From the NCBI GenBank assembly GCA_033296885.1, contig MU863907.1, positions 124,001 to 188,000 of the forward strand: a stretch of 64,000 nucleotides of DNA. The letters are read 5' to 3'. Source of the DNA: Triangularia verruculosa (Eukaryota > Ascomycota > Sordariomycetes > Sordariales > Podosporaceae). Of this stretch, positions 10,901 through 21,805 are shown one piece after another. The first letter of the stretch is position 1, and the number at the start of each line of letters is the position of its first letter. Position numbers and translations under genes: made by a program. Under the pieces are notes generated by a model, which did not search any database, was not told where the DNA came from, and saw only the letters and a program-made list of their open reading frames with translations.

Positions 10901-13900
10901 TCTCAGAGCAAATTCGACAAGGACGGAGATGAGATCATGGTCGATATGCTCATCCGCCAGAGACGGAAAGGGTCTGTTCTGAACTTGAGTGTCGGCAAAG
11001 TCAGCATCAATGCGGGCAGATTGCAACAGCTCAGCTGTCTGCCGGGTCTTGCTGAAGATCTAGCCAAACTGGGCACTGTGGCGAAATATCTGCCGGAAGA
11101 CGACAGGCCAGGCTTGCTTTCGTTTGTTCATGTCAAGAGTCTCGAGTGCAATGCTGACATCGATGGGCGCATCGGGGTCGTCCAGGGTGCCATTACAGAC
11201 CTTGAAGTTGCTCACATCACTGTCCCTTCCTTGATCGCCGTGGCAGTCACTGGCATCTCTATCACAAGAAACCAGACCGAGGAGCTAGTGGCGACGCCAC
11301 CAAACCCACCAACCGCCCCGTCGCCAAAACCACCTGTTTTGAGGATGAGAATGGTTGATGATATTGAACCGGTTCTCAAGGTCAGGCTGAACGGGTTGAA
11401 TGTCGAGTATAGGGTGCCCACCATCATGGCTGTCTTGGAGCTTTCCGAGGATACCACACCGCAAGACTATGAAGCTAGTCTTGCCGCTTCAGTTGCAAAC
11501 CTGGGTGACCATGCCCATGCAGCCATCAGGGGTTCTCCAGCTGGGTCGCCATCACTTGGACAAGAGAAGAGTAAGCCGATCAAGGTTGACGTCGCTTTGG
11601 AGGATTGTCTGATTGGCCTCAACCCTCTGGGCCCGCCATCCAAGCTGATCCTCGCTCTTACCACGGCAACGCTTGAAGTAACACCTCGAAACCAGGATAG
11701 TGTCCATGCTGTTCTGGACATTGAGAAGGCGTCGATCTTGCTGATTGACAATGTTTCTGTTCTGGACACGCCTGGAGCTCCGTTTGCTTCGAAGCGAAGA
11801 CCGAAGGTGATCCCTACGCCGCAGATCACGGAACTCTGCTCCAAAGGATTCGTGCATATAAGCCAGATATCTGCTGCTCGGGCGGTTGTGAACACAACCA
11901 AGGATGAAAATGGCGATACTCAACTGGATGTTGAACTTCATGATAAGCTTCTCGTCATAGAGACATGTGCCGATTCAACTCAAACGCTCATCGCGCTGGC
12001 AAATGCTTTGGCGCCACCAACTCCTCCCAGCAAAGAGATCAAGTACAAAACATCGATCGTTCCGGTGGAAGACCTTCTAGCTTCAATCACACCTGACGCG
12101 TTTGGCCGCGCTGAGGGAGACTATGACTTCGACAACGACTTCCTCCCTATTGCTGGAGAGCAAAGCGGCGACATGGATAGTGAACACGACTATTACGGCG
12201 GGCCAAACGATAGCCCCCTGAATATGGACTCACAGTTCTATGACGAAGAGGTGATTCATGAGGAACTGTTCGATGCCACGGCTCAGTCGCTTGAGTTGTC
12301 AAAACCCAAGGTGGAAGAAACAAGCGACGGCGTCTTGCTCAGCACTGCCAGCCTGGGCACAGATACTAGTAGCGGGCGCTTATCTGTCGAGGAAGGTTTC
12401 TTCGAAAAGAAGAAATCCGCCGTCAAGGGCACAGCACACCGGTGGAACTCCAAGAAAAACAAGTATGACGAACCCAATGACGCCAAGATCCAACGAAGCC
12501 CAGTCAAGGTTGGGGTTCGCGATGTCCATCTAATCTGGCATCTGTTTGACGGTTATGACTGGGTCCGGACGCGAGAGGTCATTGCCAAGGCAGTCAAGGA
12601 GGTGGAGGACAAAGCATACGAGAAGCGAGCCAAGGCTGAACGTAAGGGTGACTTGGACGAAGAAGAGATTGTGGGAGACTTTCTTTTCAACTCTGTTTAT
12701 ATTGGCATTCCAGTCACTCGCGACCCCAGGGAGTTGGCAGCAGCTATCAATCAGGAGCTAGGGGATGGGAACGACACCGAGTCCGTCGCGACCACAAGCT
12801 ACACCACCTCTACCGTCCGCCCTGCGGGGAAGTATCACCATTCTAGGTCAAAGAGCCTCAAGCTGGGCAGGAGTAAAGATCATAAGATCACTTTCGAGCT
12901 CAAGGGAGTGAACGTGGATCTGGTCACCTTCCCACCGAACTCCGGGGAGACAGTCAGTTCCATTGATGTTCGGGTCCAGGATTTGGTTGTCTTCGATCAC
13001 GTGGCTACTTCTACCTGGAAGAAGTTTGTGACCTACGATGAGGACGCGGGCGACAGGGAAGAGGGCGCGAACATGGCTCACCTCGAACTGCTCAACACGA
13101 AGCCCGTACCTTCCATGCCGGCCTCTGAGATAGTCTTGAAAGTCAGCATCCTGCCGCTGCGCCTGCACGTCGATCAGGACGCTTTGGACTTTATCACACG
13201 ATTCTTCGAGTTTAAGGACGACTCTACACCTGTCCACGCCTCACCAAGCGATGTCCCCTTTATCCAGCGCGCCGAGGTCAATGACGTGCCGATTAGGCTG
13301 GACTTTAAGCCAAAGAGGGTGGACTATGCCGGTCTGAGGTCAGGCCACACGACCGAGTTTATGAACTTCTTGATCCTGGAAGACTCTCGCTTGGTGCTCC
13401 GTCATGTCATCCTGTACGGCATCGCTGGCTTTGACAAGCTTGGAAAGCAACTCAATGACATTTGGACGGACAATGTCAAGCGCACACAGCTCCCTGGTGT
13501 TTTGGCTGGCCTGGCACCTGTCCGGTCGCTGGTCAACGCCGGTAGCGGTTTCCGTGAGCTCATTGAAATTCCGCTCAAAGAATATCAGAAAGACGGTCGC
13601 ATAGTCCGCAGCATCAGAAAGGGAGCTACTCGTTTTGCAAAGACCACTGGCACTGAAGTCGTCAAACTGGGCGCCAAACTCGCCATCGGGACACAATACG
13701 CCCTCCAGGGCGCTGAAGGAATGCTAGTTAACAACCCAGGCGGAGAGTCTAGCAGCTCTGCAGCCTCCACTGCCATTGATGACTGGGATGAAGGAGATGA
13801 ATATGAGGCCGAGGAAGAGCCCGCCAACAGGCAAATCAGTCTCTACGCGAATCAACCGCTCGGTATCCTGCAGGGCGTGCGGGGCGCTTACTCGAGCCTG

Positions 13901-14186
13901 GCTAGAGACCTGGCGGTGGCGAGAGATGCAATTATTGCGGTGCCGGCGGAAGTGATGGAGAGCTCAAACGCTCAGGGGGCGGCCAAGGCTGTGCTGAAGC
14001 GGGCGCCGACAATCATCTTTCGACCTGCGATTGGGGCCACCAAGGCTATTGGGCAGACATTGCTGGGTGCGACGAACAGTCTAGACCCGGCGAACAGGAG
14101 GCGTGCCGAGGCGGTAAGTTCGCTTGTCCAGATATCATTGTTAGGGTGGTATGCTAATATTGCGATAGAAATACAAGAAGTACTAA
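7936..14186 (+). CDS. ATG2: autophagy-related protein 2 (bridge-like lipid transfer protein)
   Basis: Three exons: 7936-8109, 8201-14113 and a last exon 14169-14186 coding only KYKKY and the stop; introns 8110-8200 and 14114-14168. The product is 2034 aa, a usual fungal Atg2 length. The N-terminus (MPKQLLRFALARLDLLDEKAL, then KLEKLLGLPPTF) is the chorein-type start that opens the hydrophobic lipid groove. Residues about 260-600 are Ser/Pro/Glu-rich and probably disordered. Near the C-terminus lies the conserved amphipathic segment (ELIEIPLKEYQKDGRIVRSI and the RKGATRFAKTTG region after it) needed for membrane contact. Atg2 works with Atg18 and Atg9 at the phagophore rim, moving phospholipids from the ER to expand the autophagosome. 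The coding sequence is uninterrupted over 5.9 kb. The tiny last exon is supported by frame and by the Lys/Tyr-rich ending; without it the reading would run on into a non-conserved tail. Confidence 0.96.
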
Positions 14187-14881
14187 ATGCATATCGCCTC
14201 GCGGAGAGGTGAATGTACAACTACACTATAATAATAGGGCAAATATCCCCGACAAGATTGCGGAAAGGACTGTAGTAAGGAGTTAATGATGATGTCTTCA
14301 TGAGAGGGAGAACCGGACTATCTAGGGAGGTATGAATACTCGGAGTTTGCGGGGGGGCATATCAGGCAAAGGGGTTCAGGTTTGGGGGGGTCGGAGTTAT
14401 TTGCTTTTTGATATTCGACACATCATCTCTTTGGTTGTCTGTTTGACCTCTTTTTTGAAGGACTTTCGACCGGTCAATTGGGAAGAGACAACAAGCATAT
14501 CCCAAGACGTCACCTTTTTTCTTTTTCTTTTATAACGAGGTCAAAGCTCTGCTATCCTATTGCATATCTATTTTTCCGTCTCTGGATGATAGCCGTGTTT
14601 GCTATTTCGAGAGATTTGCTTACTACTATCTGGTTGCTTTTGATCATTGCCATCTCGGCCCCTTGACCTGGCAATAAACGCAACGCAAGGTTTCCTTTTC
14701 TTTTCTTTTCTTTTTTTTGGTTTGTGGAGGGAGGATCCTCTTGTTGCATTATAGACTCGGAGCAATGAATCAGGGAGACAAATCGAACTCACAATGATTG
14801 AGTAGTTTATAGTTACGTCTCCGAGGTTCTGGCTCCTCAAATAAATATATTTTTTCTCGTCATGAGACATGCGCATCTCTG
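14187..14881. other. intergenic, convergent 3' flanks
   Basis: This is AT-rich sequence with poly-T and TTTTC runs between the convergent ATG2 gene and the small minus-strand gene that follows. It probably holds both 3' untranslated regions. I see no coding signal. Confidence 0.5.
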
Positions 14882-15289
14882 TCATCTCCCGGTTGACTCT
14901 TGATTCTCCCTCTCTCTGGCCTCTCGCTGTTCTCTCAGCTGGGTTTCTTTGCTCAATCTCTTTGCAATCACGTCAGCAATTTTATTTGTCAGAAAAGGAA
15001 GGAGACACCGGAAAAGAAGAGAAACGTACGGCATTCCGCTTGGCTGTTTGGATGGAGGATCTCGTGTAGCTGTGATTTCATTGCCGTTTTGTTAGCCCAG
15101 ACTCATTGTCTTTTTCTGGGGTGGGGGTGGAAGCACTTACACGAACAAAATCGACGCCATGGTGAAGGCTGCCATGGGTGCCATGACGGTCTGGGGCGCG
15201 TGTGTGTATTAGTACGCAAGGTAGTAGCTTCCACTCAGGGGAAAGGTGTGCTGCTGCTGCTGACTTACTTTGGAATTGAATTTTACCAT
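14882..15289 (-). CDS. small four-exon gene for a 62-residue, possibly membrane-anchored protein
   Basis: I assembled this by reading splice signals on the minus strand: exons 15289-15269 (MVKFNSK), 15190-15141, 15069-15030, 14959-14882 (stop TGA at 14884-14882). Introns are 78, 71 and 70 nt. Each begins GTAAGT, GTAAGT or GTACGT and carries a branch point (TACTAATAC, GGCTAACA, TGCTGACG). The sum is 189 nt, exactly 63 codons. The protein has a short hydrophobic stretch (residues 10-25, MAPMAAFTMASILFVY), then YTRSSIQTAKRNA, then a very charged Arg/Glu/Gln tail ending STGR. The hydrophobic plus basic-flank layout suggests a single-pass anchor in the mitochondrial inner membrane or ER; that is inference. 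I recall similar short fungal proteins with an MAPMAA core but cannot name a family. The last acceptor (AAAG) is the weakest site. Confidence 0.72.
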
Positions 15290-15951
15290 TTTCCCCGGGT
15301 TGTCTATTTATCTCATATTCTTCTGTCGGTATTGAGTTTTGTTGTGAGGTTTGGGACGTGGTTTGACGTTGAATTTATTAGCGGGTGTTTGCGGGAGAGT
15401 TCTGAAAAAAAAAAAAACATCCGGTTTACCAAAGAGCAGACAGATGTCACACCACTTTTTTTCTCGTACCAACCTTATCACTTCTAGTTCACAACAACTG
15501 GACACACTTACTTTACATACAAGCTTACGATTGCATTAAGAATACCGGTAAATCATACAACTCCAGCAGATGAATTTCGAGTTTTTGTTATTTTCTTCTA
15601 CTTTCTCATTCTTGTAACGTCTATCATCTCTTCTCCTATGTAATGGTATGCCCTGAAAACTCCCATATAAACCTGGCCCAGCCCCCTACCTAATGAATCC
15701 CCCGTAAACCTCCGTTGAATGAACCCAATGCAAGATGCGACACAAATGACGGAACCGATAATGTCCATGTCATATCAAACAGAAACAAAAACTTGCCTGC
15801 CTGCCTGCCTGTCTTGCCTCGCCTTGCCTTGCCTTGCTCGCATATTAAACAAAACGCTGCTGCTTGCTTGCTCGCCAGGTGTCTCTAATACTTACAGATA
15901 TTCCTGTACGCCTCTCTTTCTCCCCAAACCCTTTGATCTGGGCGTGGGAGT
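15290..15951. other. intergenic, 5' flank of the small gene and 3' flank of the carrier gene
   Basis: This holds the promoter side of the small minus-strand gene (T/A-rich, with an A12 run near 15407) and the 3' flank of the downstream mitochondrial carrier, including a short CCTG/CCTTG repeat. No other gene is seen. Confidence 0.45.
15793..15840. repeat. simple repeat (TGCC)n / (CCTTG)n
   Basis: About 48 bases of imperfect tandem GCCT units shifting to CCTTG units, directly visible in the 3' flank of the carrier gene. It is a microsatellite-like tract with no coding role. Confidence 0.85.
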
Positions 15952-17356
15952 CTATGAATCTAGAAGCTCCCTCCTCTCGCCGCCACCCTCCAACTTCTGC
16001 CTACCCCTCTCCCGTAACCCATTCATCCTCCTCATCGCATACTCATACGTAAGCATCGTAACCGTAGCCGCCGGCACGGCTCTCATCATGTTGGTGCCCA
16101 TCCCAGCATAGAACGCCATCCACCCTTCCTCCCTCAGAATGGTGCGGAAAGTGGTCACGATGCCCCTATACCTCGGACCATTGCTAACCACTGGCTTACC
16201 CTGTCCGGAAGCAGTGTGATCGGTCACCCCAAGACCCTGCATGTACTCATGACCCGGCATCGGCCTTCGTTGGGTTTGTAACCTCGTACGGATGACCTCG
16301 TGGGGATATGTCGCGCTGCTGGCCATGATTTTGCTCAGAATCGAGGCTGATAAGATCCCAAACCAGTGCGACTTGTCCTCTTGGCCCGCTACTGGAGCGG
16401 CACCCATGGATGTGCCGGTGAATTTCGTTTTCAGATACTCATAAACGGGGAATTGGACGGCCACGTGCGTGAGGCCGAGGAGGGCAGGAGTTAGGCCGGA
16501 GTAAAATGAGAGGATACCCTCGGTTGTGTACATCTTGCGCGCAGCGTCAAGTGTCGATTTGTAGTGCCATGGCTGATGCAGCGTCGGGCGCGAAGTCGGC
16601 GTGTTGCTCCCCTTAGGATACAGCGAAAATCGTGTCCGGTTATGGCCGCTCGTCTGAGACATTAATCGGGTCTTAATCACCCAGATGGGATTGGTAGCAA
16701 TCGTACTACTGGCACCTGCTATGATGGATGACCAGAAATTGACGACAAATGGTCTGTCTGTTACCTGCTGTCAGTTTGCCAGCCACTTTGCCGCTTCCAC
16801 CTTCGATGATTCATCACTCACCATGATACTGTGAAAGATAGATCTTGCTCTTATTGTAGACGGTAAACCATACCGCCCACGTAGGCAGATATCCCATAAT
16901 GATGGGTCCCAAACCTCGGTACATCCCCCTCAAGCCCTCCTCTCTCCATATGATATTTGCCGTGCCAAACAGTCCCTTGTAGACTACTCTTTGATGGCCG
17001 GTATGCGGGGTGTCCTTCAGCATTGCCAATATTCCACCCTGAGCCTGCAACTTCGTCTTGATAACATCTAGCGGGCAAGTCACAATCCCGGACATGAACC
17101 CTCCCACCGCCCCCGCCAGCGCATTGAACTGGGAGTCAGAGGCATCGAGTGCCCAGCGCTCGGCAAGCGTTAGCTGGCCCCTCGCCATGCTGGCGTTACC
17201 CCCTCCTCCTGCCCCGCCTCTTCCCGGATGGTCCCTCGTCGTCGGTGCCGACTGAGAATCGACGGCGGGCGGATCCGGAAGTGTTACCCCATATTCCGCT
17301 CGAGGCGCAGATACGGCTTGTCCGTCGGGTGAGAAGTGGTGATGTTGGTTGGACAT
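15952..17356 (-). CDS. YIA6: mitochondrial carrier, NAD+ transporter type (Yia6/Yea6-like)
   Basis: Two exons: 17356-16822 and 16757-15952, with intron 16758-16821 (GTGAGT...CAG, phase 1). The product is 446 aa, longer than a typical 300-aa carrier because of an 80-residue low-complexity N-terminus (HHHF, GGAGGGG). Three carrier repeats are visible with PLDVIKTK, NPIWVIKTR and YPHEVIRTR signatures at the ends of the odd helices. The tryptophan-containing second signature (NPIWVIKTRLM) and HVAVQFPVYEYLKTKF match the yeast Yia6/Yea6 NAD+ carriers and related folate/pyrimidine carriers. It should import NAD+ or a related nucleotide across the inner mitochondrial membrane. An upstream in-frame ATG at 17479 would add 41 residues; I prefer MSNQ at 17356. 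A poorly conserved insertion lies between helices 5 and 6. The substrate is inferred from similarity only. Confidence 0.88.
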
Positions 17357-18687
17357 GCCCGCGACTCTGCGCGCGCGGAAAGGCCGGAGAGGGGCACTGA
17401 TATCGGTCCTTTTTTCTTTCCGTTTTATTGGGCTTGATATGTCTCCTCCACCACAAGTATAAGGGTCTCTGGGCCCCAATTCCCTCAGAGACCCTAGGGA
17501 GGTCTCACGGCCGTCGGTGGGGGAAGTTGTTCCCCTCTAGATCGGATGATGCGTAGGTGCGAAATTCGTTTGCGGTTGCCTGTGATCGTGGTCGTGTGCC
17601 GGATGTGCGGGGAAGGTATTGTATAGCCCGTGTTGGGGTGTGCCGGGCCAACAGCGGGAGGGGTCCTTTGTATGTTGCGCGATAGAGGCGTGTGCTGCCG
17701 GATTCTGGCGGATCTGATCGCCTGTTGTGCGAATTTGGAGGTCGGGTACGTGTCGTGCAAGAGGAGGGGAGAAAAGTCGAGAAACTGGTTTGCGCGAAAA
17801 CAGCACAGAGGCAAAAGGTAAAGGTTGAGCGATCAACGGCGCTGGTGGTGGAGGAGGACCTTGAAAGGAACTGTGTCTTGGCACCGGCCTTGCATGGATA
17901 TGGTTCAGTGTGGATTGCACAATCAGGGCACGCAGCAAGAGAAGAGACAGTAGCCGTGTGTCGGCGCTGACCGGGTCCCCTCTTCCTGGTGCTCCGTGTG
18001 CTCCGTCGTCCTTTTTTTCCAACTGTCGCAGAATCCCCGTCGTCACAAGTCTATTTAAGAACGCGCCACCCCTCCCCCCAGGCGGCACCTCCTGCCAATT
18101 ACGTAGCTTGTGGCTGTTTGGGCCGTGGATGGTGGGCTGCTTTTCAAGCCGAGTCATGTAACGCTGCTTTTACCGCTGTAACGCATTGCTTTCGAGGTGC
18201 GATTCTATGTACCGAGGATGCCATGTGCTTGAGTCTCGTGAAAGTCCTCCAAACTCTCGCAAGATGGGCTTGGAGTAGTGAACTGATGTCTGGTCTCATC
18301 CCGTCTCATCTACGGCCCTGTTTCATGCATTGCAGCCGTTCCATTGAAGTCTTTCAGATGATAGTACACTGATATCAGCAGTCAATTCAGCGGATTGATA
18401 GGCGGGCATGCGGGATCAGGGTCAGCGGGCCACAAAAAAAGAAGCATTACCTCATGGCTGCCTTGCTTCCATGCCTAACTTTTCAGGCGCTCATTCCAGG
18501 CCGCAACGGGTTTTCCCGGGGGAGAGCTCTGCCAGGCCAATTGAGCCAACCAACGTCTGCTGATTCCCGACGCGGCAATTTGGCAAAGCTCCCACCAAGC
18601 CCACCCAGACTGGCCGTCGCAAAGTTGCCTGTGAATACCTTCGCTTGACACCACCCCTCTCCACACCCACCGCCAGAAATCGTCAAA
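17357..18687. other. intergenic, divergent promoter region (carrier / QCR7)
   Basis: This 1.3-kb gap separates two divergent genes for mitochondrial proteins. A CCAAT box lies at 18537-18541, about 150 bases before QCR7. Open frames on both strands show no domain and no consistent splicing. Confidence 0.45.
18537..18541 (+). promoter_or_regulatory. CCAAT box upstream of QCR7
   Basis: The sequence CCAAT lies 147 bases before the QCR7 start. Respiratory genes are classic targets of the CCAAT-binding Hap2/3/5 complex in fungi. A five-base motif occurs often by chance, so function is only suggested. Confidence 0.3.
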
Positions 18688-19127
18688 ATGCCGGCTCCAA
18701 GCCTCGTCAACTATGTTACCAAGCGTCCCTGGCTCCATAAGCTCCTGCAGCCTGTTGCCAACTGGTACACCAACGCCTCGCTCTACCGTCAAATGGGTCT
18801 CAGGTATGCATTGCCTCGCTCCCCCCCTCCGTTCCCCTACCGCCTGCCCCCTAACACTTTTCCCCTAGGGCCGATGACTTGATCTGCGAGGAAGACGCCG
18901 ACGTTCTCAAGGCCCTCGGCCGTCTCTCTCCCAAGGAGTCCTACGACCGCATCTACCGCATCCGCCGCGCCACCCAGCTCTCCCTCCAGCAAAAGATCCT
19001 GCCCAAGAACGAGTGGACCAAGCCCGAGGAGGACGTGCCCTACCTTTCCCCCATCCTCAAGGCCATCGAGGCTGAGGCCAAGGAGAAGGAGGCCCTCGAC
19101 ACTCTTGTTCCCGCCAAGGGTCACTAA
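18688..19127 (+). CDS. QCR7: cytochrome b-c1 complex subunit 7
   Basis: Two exons: 18688-18803 and 18869-19127; intron 18804-18868 (GTATGC...TAG). The product is 124 aa, the standard length for the 14-kDa complex III subunit. The N-terminus (KRPWLHKLLQPVANWYTNAS) and the YDRIYRIRRATQLSLQQKIL block are characteristic of Qcr7/UQCRB, which sits on the matrix side of the bc1 complex against cytochrome b and is needed for its assembly. There is no cleaved presequence, as is usual for this subunit. It lies head-to-head with a mitochondrial carrier gene. Confidence 0.96.
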
Positions 19128-20354
19128 ATTTTCTCCGGGCCTTTTTTTTGCAACAGAAAACGAAGGAAACCGGGAATGATGAGGGGATGATGGCAGGAAA
19201 TTGTACTATGACTAGGGAGGGGTAGGAAAGGTTACAGAAGAGGAGGAAGGGGGGGTGAGTAGACAGAAAGGTGGAAAGAAAGGGAAGGGCGTGGCGCCGT
19301 CAGACAAAACTAGAGGATGGCGACGACAACCCGTTGTATATCTGTATAGAGAGCTCCGTGTTTTTCTCGGTAGAAGAAATCAGGAAAGACTCGCTCACCC
19401 ATCAACTCGGCTGTTGAACTAACGTTTGCGGAATTCTTGGACCATGGGAGCGCAAAATAGCTCGGATCACCAGAAGCACGAAACATATGGAGAGATACGT
19501 GGTAGATTTGTACCTTGGTTCAGAAGCTATGGACTTATATGGTCCAATCTTTGAAGCTCCCCATGACTCGACATAAAACACAGAGCCTACCCATGCAAAG
19601 CAAATAGCTACAACGTTGCAAAGCCCCGAATTTGACACAGCCAAGCCTCAAGTCCCTGCCTTTTTCTCTATATAGAACGGAGCACAAAGCAGACTGCATG
19701 CAAACTGGGGAAAGAAAGGCACAGAACAAAAGCCAACAAACTGTTCGAGGGAGGCAAAACGGACAGTCCGCATATCAAGTAGATATATTGCTTTAGTCTC
19801 TTTTTTTTCTTTTCGGTCCTCCCATTCTGAAGGGAAAAAGGGCAATGTTCCAAAATGCTTGTGACCACCCCCCCTCTGAGCACCAGTCTACGCCGTCGAT
19901 GAGGAAAAAGAAAACAGAAATATTCACACAAGCAACAAACAAACAAACAGAGCATCACGCCAATGAATCTTCCATTTTCGAAACCTTTCCTTGGTTCCTT
20001 TCCGACATGATCCGAATGATATCCGTCATACTGGCTAACTCGCCCACTTACTCACAAAGCAGAGCTCAAAAAAAGTAGGGGAAACAGTGCTCCAGCAAAT
20101 TTTAGAAGTAGTAAACGATGTACAAGCTGAAAAAAGGTCAGGCGCGGTTGTATCTTCCGTGCCTGTGAAATGCCAGTATCTAAGCTGACAAAAATATCGT
20201 GGTGTCGACGTGGTTCATGAGCGTTCGTATAGCGGCTGATGCGTTCCCTGGAGCGCTCTGTCGTAGTGGTCTAGGATATGGTGGAACGGGCGCCCCCTGG
20301 CCGAAGAGAAGGTGGTGTAGCCGGGGGCGTGAGCGGTCACTGGATGCCAGCCGT
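19128..20354. other. intergenic, convergent 3' flanks
   Basis: Purine-rich sequence follows QCR7 (19200-19300), then AT-rich sequence up to the end of the minus-strand glycosyltransferase gene. No gene or structured repeat is supported. Confidence 0.5.
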
Positions 20355-21805
20355 TTATACGTTACCGCCCTTCTCCTCGGTGTCGATATGCCAGACAACA
20401 TAGTTGGGGAGGCCATAGACACCATAGCCAGCCCTCTTGGCCATCTTGGCGAAGCCTTCTGTCTCGGCTTGGTTCTCAAAAGCGTAGCATGGAAAGTTGA
20501 TACCTGATCTGTGAACGTCGGCCTTGACCAGAATGTTCACACCACCAATACCATCAAGCTCAATCTCCTCGTCCTTGTTGTTGCGCCAGTCACCCATTCT
20601 GGCCATGTAGGTGCGGCCGGTGTCATACTGCTTGTAACCTAATTTCAAAATGTCAGCACTAGACATGCACTGGTGTAATATGTGGACAAACGCACCTTCA
20701 GCAAGAACAACATCCTTATCCAGTTTTTTCTGCAGCGCACGGCCCTTGTCAGATTCAACCCACGAATTGTAGTCGACTAGCAGCCAGTTAGCATCATGTC
20801 CCTACAACCAATGCAGAGGTCAACTATACATCTTCCTTCAATGTCCTTGCCATTCTCGTAGCGGTGGAACCAGATATCTGCCAGTGGTTAGCTAAGTGTA
20901 CAACTACATAGTCAGGTTTCGAGGTGTCTTACTGGGCACGAGAACATCCCGGTCATGGGCAATGAAGTCCTCCAGAATCTTCTCGGGGCTGTCCACAATG
21001 TCCACATCCCTCCAATATACCCACGAATGCTCAGGCTTGAGAGCCGTGGTCAAGAGATAGTTGCGGGCCTTGCCCATGGCCTTTCGGCGGGGGCCCTGCG
21101 CCTCAAAGGAGTGGCGTTCCTCGACACTCTGGCTCAGCTTGAATCCGAAGTCCTTCTCAACAATCATGGCACTCCGGAACTTGTCCGGACGCTTCTGGAG
21201 CCGGTTGAGCTCGGCAGACAAGACGGCGAGAGTGTCATCCGTAGAGTCGCCAACGAGGAAGCCAAGGTCAATCAGATGGTGAGGATATGTAAGCTCGGCG
21301 ACAAGTTCAAAGTACTTGGAGAGATAAGGGGCAGCGTCCTTGAGGGGGGTGAGGATAAGCACTCGTTCTTCATTTTGGACGGCCTTGGTGGTGGATTTGA
21401 TAGGGTTCAGATCGACGTGGTCGATGGTAGACTCGTTGACAATCAAAGGCGCATGGTGATTAAAGATTACTGGGGTATGGTGGTGAGCATTCCATGCTGC
21501 TTGTTCATTCTGTGACATCTCGGAAGGTGGTTTGTTCGGGCCCCAGCAGTAGAAGCTACAAGCACACAGATCACGATTAGCACTCTGGACATCAAGCTTA
21601 AACACAGCACCAAATAGGGGGAAACGCTGTACCTCTTCATCTGAGGGGCAGACGAGCTGATGCCGCGCCATAATAGTATTACTGTGCCAGTGAGGGCAAG
21701 AAGTAGAAGGAAGCGGGTTTTGGTCAACAGCACCCATATCGCCCGCGTCGGGGGAAGACTCGCTCTCGCAGCTTTCCAGCTGACGCCGCCTTTGGGAAGA
21801 AGCAT
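20355..21805 (-). CDS. MNN9: mannan polymerase-type alpha-mannosyltransferase subunit, Mnn9/Anp1/Van1 family (GT62)
   Basis: Five exons: 21805-21633, 21555-20933, 20877-20830, 20776-20696, 20638-20355; introns of 77, 55, 53 and 57 nt, all GT-AG. The product is 402 aa. It is a type II Golgi membrane protein: a short basic cytosolic tail, a hydrophobic anchor (FLLLLALTGTVILLW, about residues 32-46), then the catalytic domain. The ERVLILTPLKDA opening, the LIDLGFLVGDSTDDT loop and the metal-binding WRDVDIVDSP motif are diagnostic of GT62. Mnn9-family subunits form the M-Pol complexes that extend the alpha-1,6-mannose backbone of N-glycans and so affect cell-wall mannoprotein. The C-terminal half (IGGVNILVKADVHRSGINFP) fits Mnn9 best; distinguishing it from Anp1 or Van1 needs a tree. 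Two exons are only 48 and 81 nt. Confidence 0.9.

Noticed and set aside
15952..20354. A metabolic cluster of mitochondrial genes
   Set aside because: Carrier and QCR7 share a divergent promoter region, but neighbours are unrelated; no pathway logic is visible.
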